From Oscheius tipulae (taxonomy: Eukaryota > Nematoda > Chromadorea > Rhabditida > Rhabditidae): 64,000 nt of DNA. The DNA is taken from contig JASJZH010000004.1 of NCBI GenBank assembly GCA_037178975.1, positions 5,208,001 through 5,272,000 on the forward strand, read 5' to 3'. Under the pieces are notes generated by a model. The model saw nothing but the letters and a program-made list of their open reading frames with translations. It had not been told where the DNA came from and did no database searches. Positions 45,739-57,527 of this stretch are shown one piece after another. The translations under genes were made by a program, and so were the position numbers. Position 1 is the first letter of the stretch. The number at the start of each line of letters is the position of its first letter.

Positions 45739-46640
45739 TTTGAAGGAAATACTTTCCAGACAAAAGCGGGAACATTACAATTGCAGAGTTTCTCCATGAA
45801 AACCTTTATTACAGTAGAGGCTTGTAAAAATTGGACATCAGGCATTGCTATGGCTCGTGACGACAATTGACACAGCAGTCGAAGTCGTTGGTCTCCATCA
45901 TCTGGCAAGTTTTATTCTGAGAGCCGAACTCAGCAAGAGTAGAATAGTGACAGTTGATCACGCGTAGAAAATAGAAATAGTGAGAATGAAAGTCATTGTT
46001 TGTTTTTCCTAGAACTTTTTTATCAGCACTCAGTTTTCTGCGATTGGAACCTTGAGACCCATGAATAGATCGTAAATGACCTTGAGACCCTTGACAGTGA
46101 GAAAAGCGCAAAAACCTGGTTAGAGATTTTTGATGAGAAGAGTTCCCTACCGTTTCTTGGGAACCTTCATGACAGCCTAAAAGGATCCTTTTTTTCTTGA
46201 ACAAGCAGTAAAGAGCAGGTATGGATTCGACGTGAGCATCGACACTGGAATCCATACCTGCTCGACTTCTTGTAACTGAAAAGAAGTAGATCACATTGTG
46301 CCTGCCAGTTCAGTGAAACTTAGGAAATACATTTTTTGTTTCGAGAGACCTGAAATCTAGTATTAAAAGCCTATCTTGAGCCCTCATGAGAAACATACAT
46401 ATTGGGACATCATTCCTCAACTTCTGTTTTTTTAAAATTCTTATCCGCTCGTCATGGTCAAACATTTTGTCTCCTCAGTCCAGAGCATTTAGTTTCAGCT
46501 ACGCAACTTCAAGACCTTGCTTCTCTCCACAGTTTATTTCGGAAACAAACATACACTTTATTGCACGTGAGATTATTATTAAATACAAGTTTTCTGATTG
46601 AGAAGTATCCCGTTCTCAAGGGGGATGTTTTGAGCAGAGT
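45739..46640. other. Intergenic region with a perfect hairpin
   Basis: A 148-codon minus frame (45848-46294) looks accidental: it lacks a credible start or splice structure, although its end is Cys-rich. The inverted repeat at 46213-46263 is the one notable structure. A short direct repeat ACCTTGAGACCC occurs at about 46049 and 46080. Confidence 0.45.
46213..46263. repeat. Perfect 16-bp inverted repeat (hairpin), 19-bp loop
   Basis: Left arm GAGCAGGTATGGATTC (46213-46228) and right arm GAATCCATACCTGCTC (46248-46263) are exact reverse complements. The loop is GACGTGAGCATCGACACTG. Confidence 0.85.
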
Positions 46641-49430
46641 TTAAAAATAAGAATGTGGGAGAAAGAGATCCATCGCTGATGTGACCATCGACACTCCAGT
46701 CGGCAGCTCTTTTCCATAGCTAAACACATCCATTGCTGTGATCTGCCTCAAAAAGTTGGAGACGCTTCTGTAGGTTGTGAAGAAGCTCTGTTGGAGTAGT
46801 CGAACTCCCAGATTAGAATGGCAAGATGCCAGAACATCATTGACAAAGATCTCTCCTGTGAAGGTTAAAGGAGCGTAGATTCCTTTCCGTTTCACCTGAA
46901 AATCCATTTTGTTCACTCGAATCGAAAGATTCTCGACCTTTTCAATGGATCCGATAGGACTGTACAGAATTCCTCCTCGTCCATTGAGAACTGAGAGGCA
47001 GTCTCCAACTTTGACTTCTTTTGCGTGGATTAGACGAGATTCAGATAGAGGACGACAGTCAGAGGTGTAGATCAAGTGAAGGTCAGTCAACTCCATTGTT
47101 TGATTGTGAGCCTGGATGAAATGAGTTTAGCAAGAACATTGATTGAATCTTACAGTAGATATTTGTAGGAACTCGGCATCTTGTTCAGGGAGGTTGTGAA
47201 GGAACATGACTACGGGAGAGAACGTGACAGACGCCTCTTCGTAGCTCATGACCATGTCTCCGACTCTCAGATCCTTCATCTTTTTGACTCCCGAGGTCGT
47301 TTGCACCTGAAAAGTTTGTATGTTTTTTTGTTTCAATGCTCACCTCATCCTCTCCACTAAAACATCTCATCTGGGAGAACAAGTTGTTCATTCCTCCGCA
47401 GCAGGAAGTACATCCTCCTCCACAAGTCGTAGCGGTTTGATAGTTCGATGGCTGATACGTTTGTTGGTATCCTTGTTGCTGGTAACCTTGCTGCTGGTAT
47501 CCTTGTTGATAGGTAGGAGCAGCTCCTCCAGTAGGAGCGACAGCGTAGGTCTGTTCATTAACTTGCTGTCCGGACACCTGGATATCAGGAACTGGAGGAA
47601 CCATTGGACCGTAGGTCACTCCAATGGTCATAGGCTGTTGTACGGCCACATTTGCTTGCTGATACTCTTGCATCTGGACTGGCTGCATCACTTGTTGCGT
47701 CTGTTGTTGGGCTGGCCCCTGCATGTAAGACTCCATTGGTACCATCTGTGTTCCAGAAGTGGGTCCAACTTCGGACTTGGCATAGGCGGTGTCGCTAGTT
47801 TGAGAAGGATAAGCTGGCATCTGGACATTCGATTTGGGAGACTCGGGAGGCTGTTGGACTACGAGCACCATGTTGGGATGATTAGATCCAGTAGCTTCTA
47901 CTTGAATCTCCTTAGGAGGCTAAACAAGTTTCATTATTGAACTCAATCCAAAGTGAATACCTCATAAGGATCAGCCTCTTCGTTCTCCGCTCCATAAGCT
48001 CTGTGCTTGGGAGAGTTATAAGCTATGGGCCAAAGGACGTTCTGGGCAGTTCTGACTCGAGAGCGAGGGGCGTTTCCTCTGCTGAAGACAGAAAATTTTC
48101 TTTTTGAAGAAGGAACATACATTTCGAAGCGTCTTCTGGGTTGGTAGTACTCCTCCTCGTAGTCGTAGTAGTAGTCATCGATGAGATTTCTTCTACGGAA
48201 CCCGAATGGACGGAAAGGCGAGCGATAAAGTGGCCGACGGGGAGCGAGTCTAAAGAACAAATTCCTCACTTGCCGGATGATGACCGAAACGAACCCGCGA
48301 TACGATTTATGGTCGGCACGATAGCCAGTTCGCCTGCCGGCGGGAACGCGCAGGTCTTGATCATAGTCATCTGAAAGCGAGAATTAGATCTTTGTCCCGA
48401 GACCGAAACTAACCGGCTTCGTCCAGTTGACAGGGCATTCTGACGATGGTCACCTCGAACTTGACCCTAAAACTCTATGTTACTGCTGTTGCTCTAGTCA
48501 CTCACACTCCGCGTTGGACTCTTCTCTTGACTTCCTTGATAAGGTCGAAGCCTCCAACACCCTCGTTTCTGACATAAGGTCCACCGGTGAACCTGAAAGA
48601 GTCTTTCACAGAATCTTTGAATACTCACTCTTCATCAGTCTGAAGAACGACAGTCTTGACGGGTTTTGCATTGACCAGGCCAGTATACGTGCAGCATTTA
48701 GCCTTGAATCTGAAAGAAACTGATTATGGTGACGTTTGTCTCGTTGTAGGTAATCTTGAAATCGGATCTGGGGAAAGTGACGCTGTCACAGTCGGCGCTC
48801 TTACTTTCGACAAATAAGATACATATGATAGCATATTTTGTTCTCGTCAAGATTAATCTTCGGGTTAGAAAATGTGTCAATATATTATTGAATACCATTG
48901 CCACAGTTAGATAGTGATAAACAAAGCAGACTAGACTGGTCTGCCAATGAAATCTAACGACATTAATTGCGAGATGCAGTTCATTAACTCGCTCTTTATG
49001 GCTTTCTCATGAGATAGCTAATTGAAACAGAGCTTACGTGAGTCTTCCCTCGTTGTTGACCTCCATGAATCCAGCTACCCATTGGTCAGCCGCGTGACAA
49101 GTGTCGTCTCTGTAGCCGTTGCATGTCTATCAGTAAGTGTTAATACGGAAGCAAGCTAGCACATACCACGTTATGAGCCCTTCTATGAACATGAGAGTGA
49201 TGCCTGTCTGAAGGAATGTACTCGTCGCCGAGACAAGTCGGAGAGGCACAGTGGATCTCTGAATACACCTTGTTAAAAACGTAAGTAGTCATAAGGGTAC
49301 CTGGTCGACTGTGTTCGTTGACTGTGATTTTGTAGGGAACAGAATGCTCATCACAACTGCCCAAAAACTGGTATTCCTCTAGCGAATACACAGTTGTTGC
49401 CACCAGGACAACAGCGTAAAAAAGGAACAT
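46641..49430 (-). CDS. Warthog hedgehog-related protein (Wart domain plus Hint/Hog domain)
   Basis: A signal peptide (MFLFYAVVLVATTVYS) precedes a Wart domain: CDEHSVPYKITVNE, CASPTCLGDEY, TCNGYRDDTCHAADQWVAGF, CCTYTGLVNAKPVKTVVLQ, FTGGPYVRNEGVGGFDLIKE and KFEVTIVRMPC. The cysteine pattern and QWV, CCTY, FTGG and VRMPC steps are those of nematode Warthog proteins. A long linker follows: Tyr/Asp- and Arg-rich (DDYYYDYEEEYYQPRRR), then Gln-rich (YQQGYQQQGYQQQGYQQTYQ). The C-terminal Hint domain starts RCFSGEDEV, with the thioester-forming Cys, and has MKDLRVGDMVMSY and TDLHLIYTSD with the catalytic Thr/His positions. It should self-cleave after secretion. It is expected in cuticle or epithelial development. 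A 39 bp segment near 48083-48121 may be an intron or coding, as both stay in frame. Confidence 0.88.
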
Positions 49431-51391
49431 GGAGCTGATGACCGACTCCGCTGGACTGAAAAGCCGGATGAATGAGCGATAAGGACACGGCTAGCCGAAA
49501 AGGGGCAGTTCAAGTCTGCTGGAGGCACTCCCGACTTGAATTTATATCAGCCCGGCTTGAGTTTTTCTGGCAACCCCCAAAGAGAAGGGAAGAAGGCGGG
49601 ATTTGGGCGAGAATAAAAATTAAAGAATGCTTTCCATTCAAATGCAGCAGGTCTCTAATAAGACTGGATTTGATGCATTTTGAAGTTGTCCAGATCTATG
49701 AAAGGAATCACTTTACAAGTTTCTGAAGTCAGAATCTTTGAGATACTGAATGAACTGGGAACTTTTTTGGAAACCTGATACCAAAATTGTCCCCCTTGAA
49801 GAAGGCCAAATGGATCGCTTATCAGTATTGAGGCAACACTAGGTAACTCTCAATACTCTCCGAATCTTTCAGGAACTACATATCCTAAGATTGTAAGAAG
49901 AGCGAATGTTTCATTGACAGTAAGCACAGAAAGTAATTTATAGAAACTAGTTATAGTCCCGTGTTTAAAAAGTGTTAATAGAGAAGCCCTGGGGGCGTAG
50001 CAGTTAGACTGGAAACTAATTACAACTTGTTTTCGGCGCACGGGATCTACAAGTTACATCCAGGTCATCGACGGGAGAGAGGAGAAACAAAGATGTGCCA
50101 TCAATCAAACAAATTCCACATTCGATCGAAGATCTGCCAATTTGCAACATCCGTTTGAATTGTCCTTTGCGTTTCATCGGATCGCATAAGCCTCGTTGCG
50201 TTGAAAGATAATTGGATATTGAATGAGTGTGGCCGCAGGCAATCCGCTTGTTCTACCGAGGCCGGTCAAAGAATCTCTTTCTCTGGACAGTAAAGATAAT
50301 TGATAACCTAGAGAGAGTTTCAATTTTTTGCAACCTAAGGATTTGTGGCATACGATTTAAAGCAACAGGATTTGGGTTCATTCCGACCACTTCCCGAAAA
50401 ATGTTGCACACTTTTCGTTTTGACCAAATTTCGTGGCAGATAGTCTGGATCTCTGTTTGAAGAAGAGATAGCATCAGGTGTTCCATACTGGATAGATGCG
50501 GTCGACGGGAATCGCATTCTTCAACCCCCGAACACTGCACTCCGATAGTCTCAATGGTCGTCCTGGAAGAATCCAGTATGATCTCGAATCACCTGATAGG
50601 TCGGGATATATCGTAAAATTGGCAGCTAATCTCCTATGGAAAACCGCCTCAGCTAGTTGACCCCCGACCTGGTCAACTTGCTAGCTTATCTCCTTGATCA
50701 GGTTCTCACACCTGCTGCGGGCATATGATCGGATCTTTCACTTTTTCTCCCGGATATCATTCTTGCAGTCAGTTAAAGTTAGCCGAGAAAGAGACAAAGA
50801 CAAGACACATCTTCTCTCGCACTAATGGGATCAAAGAATGTGCTGTGAGTCAAAGAACAGGATCCTAACTGACTCATTGAATGATCTCGAACTACTTTGA
50901 TTATTCGGGTCTATTCCTTAAGTCCTCGAGTTTTCCCGTCTCTTCCGTACCCGAACTCTCGTGGTTTTCAACAGATGCTAGGCCCGCCTTTATTTTCGAA
51001 TTCTGCCTTCTCGCGCCGAGAAAACGGGATGTTCGCGTGGTAGCAAAAAGCAAGAGAAAGACAGTGAAAGGTTTCTTCGAGATGAATGGGGACCAGCCCT
51101 TTTATGCAATGGGGTGCAGAGTGAGGTGCAGCCTGTTGCAGAGAGCTTTCTGACAGTGGAATCACGCCGCATCATAATTTGATCCTTCTGCTATGCATAT
51201 GTCAATAAACACGTAATGTTACTAAGGGTTAACCTCGTTTTCTAGAACACAAATAGTCTGCGTAGTCGTGTGAAAAAAAACGGATTTGTTCGAGGTTAAT
51301 TAGCCTGCCAGGTGATTAATCTACTTCTCGTGCTGCCCCGGCCCTTTGAGAGACCTTCCATCTCGTCTCTGCTCCAGCTTCGCATCGAAAA
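49431..51391. other. 2 kb intergenic region, no gene seen
   Basis: It lies upstream of both the Warthog gene (minus) and the receptor gene (plus). Several open frames of 60-95 codons exist on both strands, but none has a signal peptide, splice support or recognisable motif. It probably holds divergent regulatory sequence. Confidence 0.45.
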
Positions 51392-52568
51392 ATGAACGAC
51401 TCTGTACATCACATGGTAACGTCTTTCATATCAGTGGAAACTGGAGTTCAGATCGATTTTCATAACTATGCTGTTGGAGCAAGAGTAGCTGGAAGTCTCA
51501 CTACAATTGTTGGAGTTGTCACAAATGGACTGGTTGTCTTTTTGGCGGAGAAGAAGAACGACAACATGAACTACGTGACTCTAATGAAAATATACTCGTT
51601 CATCAATGTAGCTCGTCTTCTGACTGGATTCACAGGAATGATGAGGTAACCTTTCCTTCACGACTCTCTCAATCAGTCAGAATCCAATACTGCGGCGGTT
51701 TTTCCATTTTTTTCGTCTACGGTTTGGCTATGTATCTTCCCCAATACGTGGCATTTATCATCGACATCATCGGATTCGTTCTGATCACAGTCTCGATACT
51801 GCTCGTTCCTGTCTGCATGGGTTTTCGCTGCTCGATTCTCTGCGATTACAAAGTTTTGCCGATCCATGTATGCTCGGCTGTGATTGCGTGCACATTATTG
51901 TCTGTGCCTCTAGGGGTAGGTTCTGATTTTCTTGGAAAAAATACTTATATAAAAGTTGGTAGAACATATTTTAGGCTATCCAATTCGAGGGATACATGGA
52001 AGGAGAGCCAGCCAGATTACTCTTGGGAGATTCGTATCTGCTTTTAGAGGAGACAGACTCGACTCCGTTCTACGTAGTCGTTGTCAAACACACCTGGCAG
52101 GTATGGAACAAGTATTCAATCAGACAAAGTGTACTTCAGAAATGGATAACACTAGTTGGACTGGCCTTGCCCCTGCCAGCCCTTCCAATCACGTTCGTCC
52201 TTCGATGGATCATGCTTCGACATCTACGTCTGTACAAGAAGGGACTGACCCCAGCCACAAAAGATCTCCATCGAAGTTTCATCAAACTTCTAACCTTGGA
52301 CAGCAGCTTGCCTCTGATTGGGAGTATCGTTTTTGTCATTCAACAGAGCATCGTTTATCGTGTCTTCACTGACCTCGACACTCTCATGATACACAGCTAC
52401 TACAATTTCCCTGTTTTCGCCATGATCCCAGTAATCCAGGGCTGTGCCACATTATACTATGTGTCTTACTTGAGGGAGAGGGTCAAAGGATTCTTCGTGA
52501 GGAGACAACGGGCCGAGCACGATAACCACTCAGTTTCTGCTGTCAGTATCGATCACAATAAACGATAG
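51392..52568 (+). CDS. Nematode chemoreceptor-like seven-TM GPCR (sr-like)
   Basis: Three exons. The short N-terminus has a sequon (MNDS). Membrane segments include VAGSLTTIVGVVTNGLVVF, FFVYGLAMYLPQYVAFIIDI, IGFVLITVSILLVPVCMGF, VCSAVIACTLLSVPLG, WITLVGLALPLPALPITFV and LTLDSSLPLIGSIVFVIQQS. The stretch LHRSFIKLLTLDSSLPLI near the sixth helix and the final PVIQGCATLYYVSYLRERV resemble nematode Srd/Srh/Str-type receptors (HKxLxxxLxxQxxxP...NPxxTxYFVxPYR). The classical NPLIY is not conserved. The cytoplasmic tail is short and polar. Expected in chemosensory neurons, but subfamily is not assignable. Confidence 0.65.
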
Positions 52569-52739
52569 ACTTCCGCTTAAACCTATCTCATTTTTTTTGG
52601 CACATGAGGACAGTTCAGACACTTCTACATAGTTATGTAGTGAGCACATCTCTTTGCACAACATCAAAAGGTTTATAACTAGAAAACAGAAAATGCAATG
52701 GTTTCCACATAAATCTGACGGTATGGTGCCTGGCATCTT

Positions 52740-52958
52740 TCATCTGCTGAACGTAGATGCATGACGTGACCGTTTTCTGTTGACTGGAGCCGGAGCGAGC
52801 AAGGCCGGGCAGTAGTATCTGCTGTTCAGAGCTTGGCAAATCAAGAATATGATGAAGAGGAGGATCATGGTCAGAGTAGCCAGTAGAAATCCATAAAAGT
52901 TGGGAGAATCGCGGTAGATTGCGAGAAATGAGGCCTTGGTGAAGGTGACTCTAGTCAT
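52740..52958 (-). CDS. Short single-pass membrane protein, hypothetical
   Basis: A single-exon 72-residue frame with one strong membrane segment (FYGFLLATLTMILLFIIFLI) flanked by a polar N-terminus and a basic Cys-bearing tail (NRKRSRHASTF). The charge distribution suits a type III or signal-anchor protein with a cytoplasmic C-terminus. No splice or family support; it could be accidental. Confidence 0.35.
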   Translation of the reverse strand: MTRVTFTKASFLAIYRDSPNFYGFLLATLTMILLFIIFLICQALNSRYYCPALLAPAPVNRKRSRHASTFSR

Positions 52959-53088
52959 TAGAACAACTAAGACTCGATACTACAATTCCACTCATAGCAT
53001 AATGATAAGAATTTTATTCGCTTTTCGCAATTGATTGCAACAAAAGTTTTCTCTGAAAAAAGAGAAGAACTTCTACTGACTTCTGAAG

Positions 53089-53409
53089 ATGTCTGTTGCC
53101 TCTACTGCTCCCACCGAAGAGTCCATCCAAATCTTCTACTCACAGTTGGACTTCGCTACTCAAAAGAGTTTGCACGCGTTCTTCCGATCGACTGTCAAGA
53201 AACACGAAGGACTTGAAGTGGTGCAGCGCTACCAGGAACTGGCGCGTCTGCTGAAGAAACACTGCGAAAAGTACATCTCCCCCGGCTGGTCGTGTGTTGT
53301 CGGATCGGACTTCTTGACGAGTGCCAGCTTCTACAGTCTCGTCCACCATTTCGCCGTTGGACCGGACATTGTGCTTCTTTGGCGAACCGTCGAGCAAGCT
53401 ACCGAATGA
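53089..53409 (+). CDS. Divergent dynein light chain (LC8)-like protein
   Basis: An intronless 106-residue frame. After a Ser/Thr N-terminus, helices resembling LC8 lead to LARLLKKHCEKYISPGWSCV, then VGSDF and a beta-rich end (SASFYSLVHHFAVGPDIVLLW). This parallels the [44 protein letters not shown] order of DYNLL proteins, with the W-x-C-V-V-G step retained. There is no signal peptide, so it should be cytoplasmic. Peptide-binding groove residues (Lys-36, Tyr-65, Thr-67 of LC8) are not clearly conserved. The absence of introns is unusual in this window and could mean retroposition. Confidence 0.65.
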   Translation: MSVASTAPTEESIQIFYSQLDFATQKSLHAFFRSTVKKHEGLEVVQRYQELARLLKKHCEKYISPGWSCVVGSDFLTSASFYSLVHHFAVGPDIVLLWRTVEQATE

Positions 53410-54138
53410 TCTGTCATAAACATTAACTACGCTCCCTTTCTCCTAAATTTATGCGCTTCATTGAAATTCCATAATTGGGTCGTCGTCGTTTCTTCCAGTC
53501 TCCCCGCCATTTTTCAGAGCAAGACGAGAGGATCACCTCCCATTTTGACAAATCTATTCCCATTGTGATTGCATGCATGACACGCTTCTATCCATTTGTA
53601 TCCGCGCCTGCTCTCCACTCTCTCCGTGTGGCCGTTTATAATGAGAATCGGCCTGTGTGAACAGCCGACAGTTATCGACCGTTCAGCCATATTGGACGAC
53701 TTCGACGGTTGGCAGAAGGGCGCAAAATGCTTCGACATTCGTCTTCCTCCACCGAGGAGTCTATACTGACCGAGCAGGTTCGTTTGAAGCATTCTACCGA
53801 ACAAGCTTTAGTAGCTTCAGGTGAAAACCTTCTGGTATGCTTTTAGGTACACTAGAGTTCCGGATAACGACAGTTCTTGGCCGCCTGGAAGTCCTCTAAT
53901 CAGCAGAATGACCATGTGTTCTTAGTCAGTTATGAAACCGTTACGAGACTTTTGACAGTAAACATTGCCCCCGTAATCAGCTGAAAAAACTTTGATTGAG
54001 AACTAACTAAAACCCAGTAATTTGGCTACCATTATTCGTACCCTTTAGCCTCAAGAAGAGGAACGATACCGGGATCCCACGCAGGCTTATACATAAATTG
54101 AAGTGTTCACTCTATTCTTGATCAGTTCTCCCGATAAA
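53410..54138. other. Intergenic region or 5' exon region of the Rab gene
   Basis: A frame starting at ATG 53726 gives MLRHSSSSTEESILTEQ and ends at a possible donor (about 53777). Joined in phase 0 to the EF-hand exon, it could be the true first exon of the downstream gene. No other gene is seen. Confidence 0.35.
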
Positions 54139-55956
54139 ATGATCTCTCAGAGAGTGTTAGTCTCTTACTGGGTTGAAAGAGCGTTTCAGGTGCACAAGTT
54201 GTTTAAAATGTGCGACGTGGAGAGAAGAGGAGTCATCGGGAAGGTGAGTACTCTTATGTTCTGAAAGATGGCCAAGCCAGTCTCATGATGGCAGTGTTGT
54301 TGTTTCGAGTATTCCCTCTTAGAACCGGACGTGATTGATGATCTCATTCCTTCCTTTTCAGGCTGATCTACAAGTCATTTCCGACCTCATTCCGAAGCAG
54401 CAGATGACGGCTTTGGAACAGAAGATAGGCGAAGAGGAGATAGACGAGCGGCAGTTCAACGACCTCATGCGTGAGTATTCTCCCCCATTTTGTCATTTCC
54501 TTACCCGCCCCCCGACGAAACCCAAGCCCTCAGCCACCAATTCCAAACAATCGAGGCTCTCCTCATGATTAAAACAGCTCTTTCGGTGTCGTATCCATCC
54601 CGTTGCAGAGAGTCTCGTCACCGAATCTGTCTCTACTATTATTGTCAATGAAACCGAGTCCGAGAACAGTTCACCAAACGTAGGTCATTTAAGAGGAAGA
54701 AAATAGCACACAGTTTAGAGGTTCTGTGAGGAAATGAGTCTGGCGGATGAGTTGGAAGACGTTGAAAAGACGGAGGAAGGCCTCAACGACCCTCTGACCG
54801 AGATGATTCGGTTCGTTTACCTCCTCTCTCTTGGAACACCCTCCTTATATAATTCATAATCTCTCTTTAGGACACAACTCGAAGAGAACAACTATCCCTA
54901 CGTAGTCACCAATACTTCTATGCCTCACGAACCTCCTCCCAGCTCTCATCTTGTCCTTGAAACGTATCCAATGGAGCCGATCACTATCAAGGTTCAAAAT
55001 TTTTGTCTCGACAGAAGAACAATACTTTTCAGAAGGCCCAGTTCCGTCCAATTGAACCAGATCAGAACTCGTTCGGAATCGGTGGACAATCACTGGCTGA
55101 TGTGAATCTTTAACTGGTCAGAGCAAAATGAGAAAGTTTAGGAATTGGCCGCTGCAGAGTCGAGTGTGACCAGCCCCACCGCATCCGATGTCGATCTACG
55201 TACCCCCGACAGAATATTCAAAGTGGTCTTCGTTGGTGACTCGGCTGTCGGCAAGACTTGTTTCCTTCACAGGTCGGTTCTTCCCGTTCCAAAACAAAAT
55301 ATGCTCAGATTCTGTCACAACCGTTTCAAGCCTCTTTTTAATGCTACCATTGGCGTGGACTTTACTGTCAAAACTATCCAGGTCAAAGATAGACTCGTGG
55401 CTCTCCAACTATGGGATACTGCCGGACAGGAACGGTTCGTTCTGAAAGGTCCTTGTTCCGAAAGCAATGATTTTTTTAGTTTCCGGGCTATTACCAAACA
55501 GTATTTCCGCAAAGCAGACGGCGTCGTTCTGATGTTTGACGTGACATCCGAACAGTCACTGCTGAATGTCCGCAACTGGGTTGGTCTTATAATCTTTTGT
55601 CATAATCGGAGACTGTTGCAGGTAGATTCAGTGAGAGCCGGGGTCGACGATTCGACAGTGCTCTGTCTTGTCGGAAATAAGGTGGATCTTTTTGGAAATG
55701 ACTCTGCTCGCAGTTCCGTCTATAGAGCAGGCAAGAAACTGGCCGAGGTGAGTCGTTTTTCAAACGGATCTAACAGAGATGACAGGAATTCGGGATGGCC
55801 TTTTTCGAGACCAGTGCATTCACGGGTTATGGTATTGAGACGTGTATGAGGTGTATTGCCGAGCGTCTGCAGCAGAGAGAAGAGAAACATCTGGAGGAGG
55901 CTCTTCGACTGGAAATGATGGTTCAGGAGAAGAAAAGAAGCTGGTGTTGTGTTTGA
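54139..55956 (+). CDS. EF-hand plus Rab GTPase (RASEF/Rab44/CRACR2A-like)
   Basis: The N-terminal exons give one EF-hand-like unit (VHKLFKMCDVERRGVIGKAD) followed by a short acidic helical region (EEEIDERQF; ESLVTESVSTI; EEGLNDPLTE). The C-terminal half is a complete Rab: GDSAVGKTCFLHR (P-loop), ATIGVDFTVK (switch I), WDTAGQERF (switch II), GNKVDLF (NKxD) and FETSAFTGYG (SA motif). It ends SWCCV, a dicysteine prenylation signal. This order is that of RASEF-type large Rabs, but the central coiled coil of vertebrate members is nearly missing. The EF loop has Arg and Val at calcium positions, so calcium binding is doubtful. The 36 bp segment 54154-54189 can be read as coding or intron. Expected in vesicle traffic. 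Confidence 0.82.
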
Positions 55957-55996
55957 GATCATCATATAAATAAGTTTAATTTCGGAGCGTCTGAAG

Positions 55997-57527
55997 TCAC
56001 ATGTCGAATTGTTCTTGAAAAACTCGCATATACTCTTCCCGTTCCTCGTCCGACATCCGTCCTATCAACTCCTCGTTTCCTTGCACTTCGCTGAACGGCA
56101 TCTAAAGACATTTTTATTTTTAAAACAATTTGCAAAAAAGGTACCTGCTGGCCTCCTACCGAGACCATCAGGTCTTCTTCCTCGTCCTCTACGTCTGCTT
56201 CATCAGCATACCCGTTACTTGGTTCTTCTTTCTTCACGACATCCTCTATTTTGATTTTCTTCGGTACCGGTTCCGAATCTTCCAATTCGCGAAGCATCTC
56301 CAACGTGATCTTAGACGTGTGGGCCTCGTTGACGTCGTTCTTGCTCTCGAACACGTCGTTTAGAGAAGCAACAGCTTGAGCATTTTCGGATCCAGCAATA
56401 GCATCATCTTGGAGCCAAAGAGGAACCTGTTTGGCTTCTTCAACCACTTTTCTGAATTTACCAGGTAAAGTAGAACAAAAGGTGAGCAACCTCGACGAGT
56501 CGGCATTGAGGTCGACAATGATCTGATCTCCGTGAGCATAGCGTAGCGTAGGAGCATTTCTGTGGGCGGAGAAAGCCTTTCCACCCAAGGAAATACGATC
56601 GCCGTGGCCGGAAAAGTCGACAGCATCCTGTTGTTGAGGAAGGTCTGGGTAAAGATTGGTTACAAAAAGGGACAAAAAATCACTCGAATCGTCCTTGTCG
56701 AGATATTTTGTAATATCTGGTTCAAGAAGATGCGGGGCGAGCTGGATCCCTTTCAGCTCTTGGGCCACAAAGAAAAGTGGCTGGAGCTGCTCGTTGAACT
56801 TGGCCAGCAGTGTTCTGAACAAAGATTCATTCAGTCTATTTAAAATAGTTCTAACCTAGTAACTTGAGTGAGTCCTCCCGACTCGTCTGTTATCACAGGC
56901 GAGCGACATTGAATGCACTTCAAGTTCCCACAAGAATCAAACAGTCGATCCACTTCTAGCGTCTAAAAACATTATAAGGGACAGAACAAGCAAACCTCAT
57001 ATTTCATTGGACAGTTTGTACACTTGTACAGTGCCTTCTGGGTGTCTTCTTTCTCCTTGGCCTCCAATTTCTGTCGCATATGATCAATTTTGTACATGAG
57101 GACGTTAATGATGGCTCGATAGTTGATGAAGTAGAAAATGATCGAGATCGACCGCCCATTGTCATTCTTCTGCTGTAACAGACGCTCCTTTACTAGTTTC
57201 TCAGCCTTCAAATTCGCCAGCTTCTGAATATTTTTCAATAAAATTAAACAAGAAAGATAAACACCTGTCGTAGCTCTTTTTGATCGTAATTGAGCTTGTT
57301 CCTCAAGTTTTCTTCTCGGATGCACGTCGCTTGCATTATGTAATAGCATATCAAAAAGTGTTCCTGGAGCGAAAACATTAAAAGACAATTCTCGAAAATA
57401 CTTGAGAGAAGAAGTTCTTGACAATGAGCAGAAGAGCCCGATCGAGACTTTGAGGAATTTCGTTGACAATCGTCACCTCTGGTTTTTCTGTTGTTCCATT
57501 ACCGGCCGGGGCAACAGCTGTAGCCAT
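55997..57527 (-). CDS. Transcription initiation factor IIE subunit alpha
   Basis: Starts MATAVAPAGNGTTEKPEVTI and continues with a winged-helix region (VKNFF...LFDMLLH). The zinc ribbon reads CTNCPMKYEV and DRLFDSCGNLKCIQCRSPV, with four zinc cysteines. An acidic and helical middle and a C-terminal acidic block (DVEDEEEDLMVSVGGQQ) lead into MPFSEVQGNEELIGRMSDEE, then REEYMRVFQEQFDM. Human TFIIE alpha has the same PFSYSEVSQ..LV..MTPEEKEAY end after an acidic domain. TFIIE recruits and stimulates TFIIH at the RNA polymerase II pre-initiation complex. About six exons. The stop codon is only about 40 bp from that of the convergent Rab gene. Confidence 0.92.

Noticed and set aside
45848-46294. 148-codon minus frame with a Cys-rich end
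   Set aside because: Start is not credible, it runs through the hairpin, and attempts to splice a signal peptide (MTFILTISIFYA) to the Cys end fail in phase.
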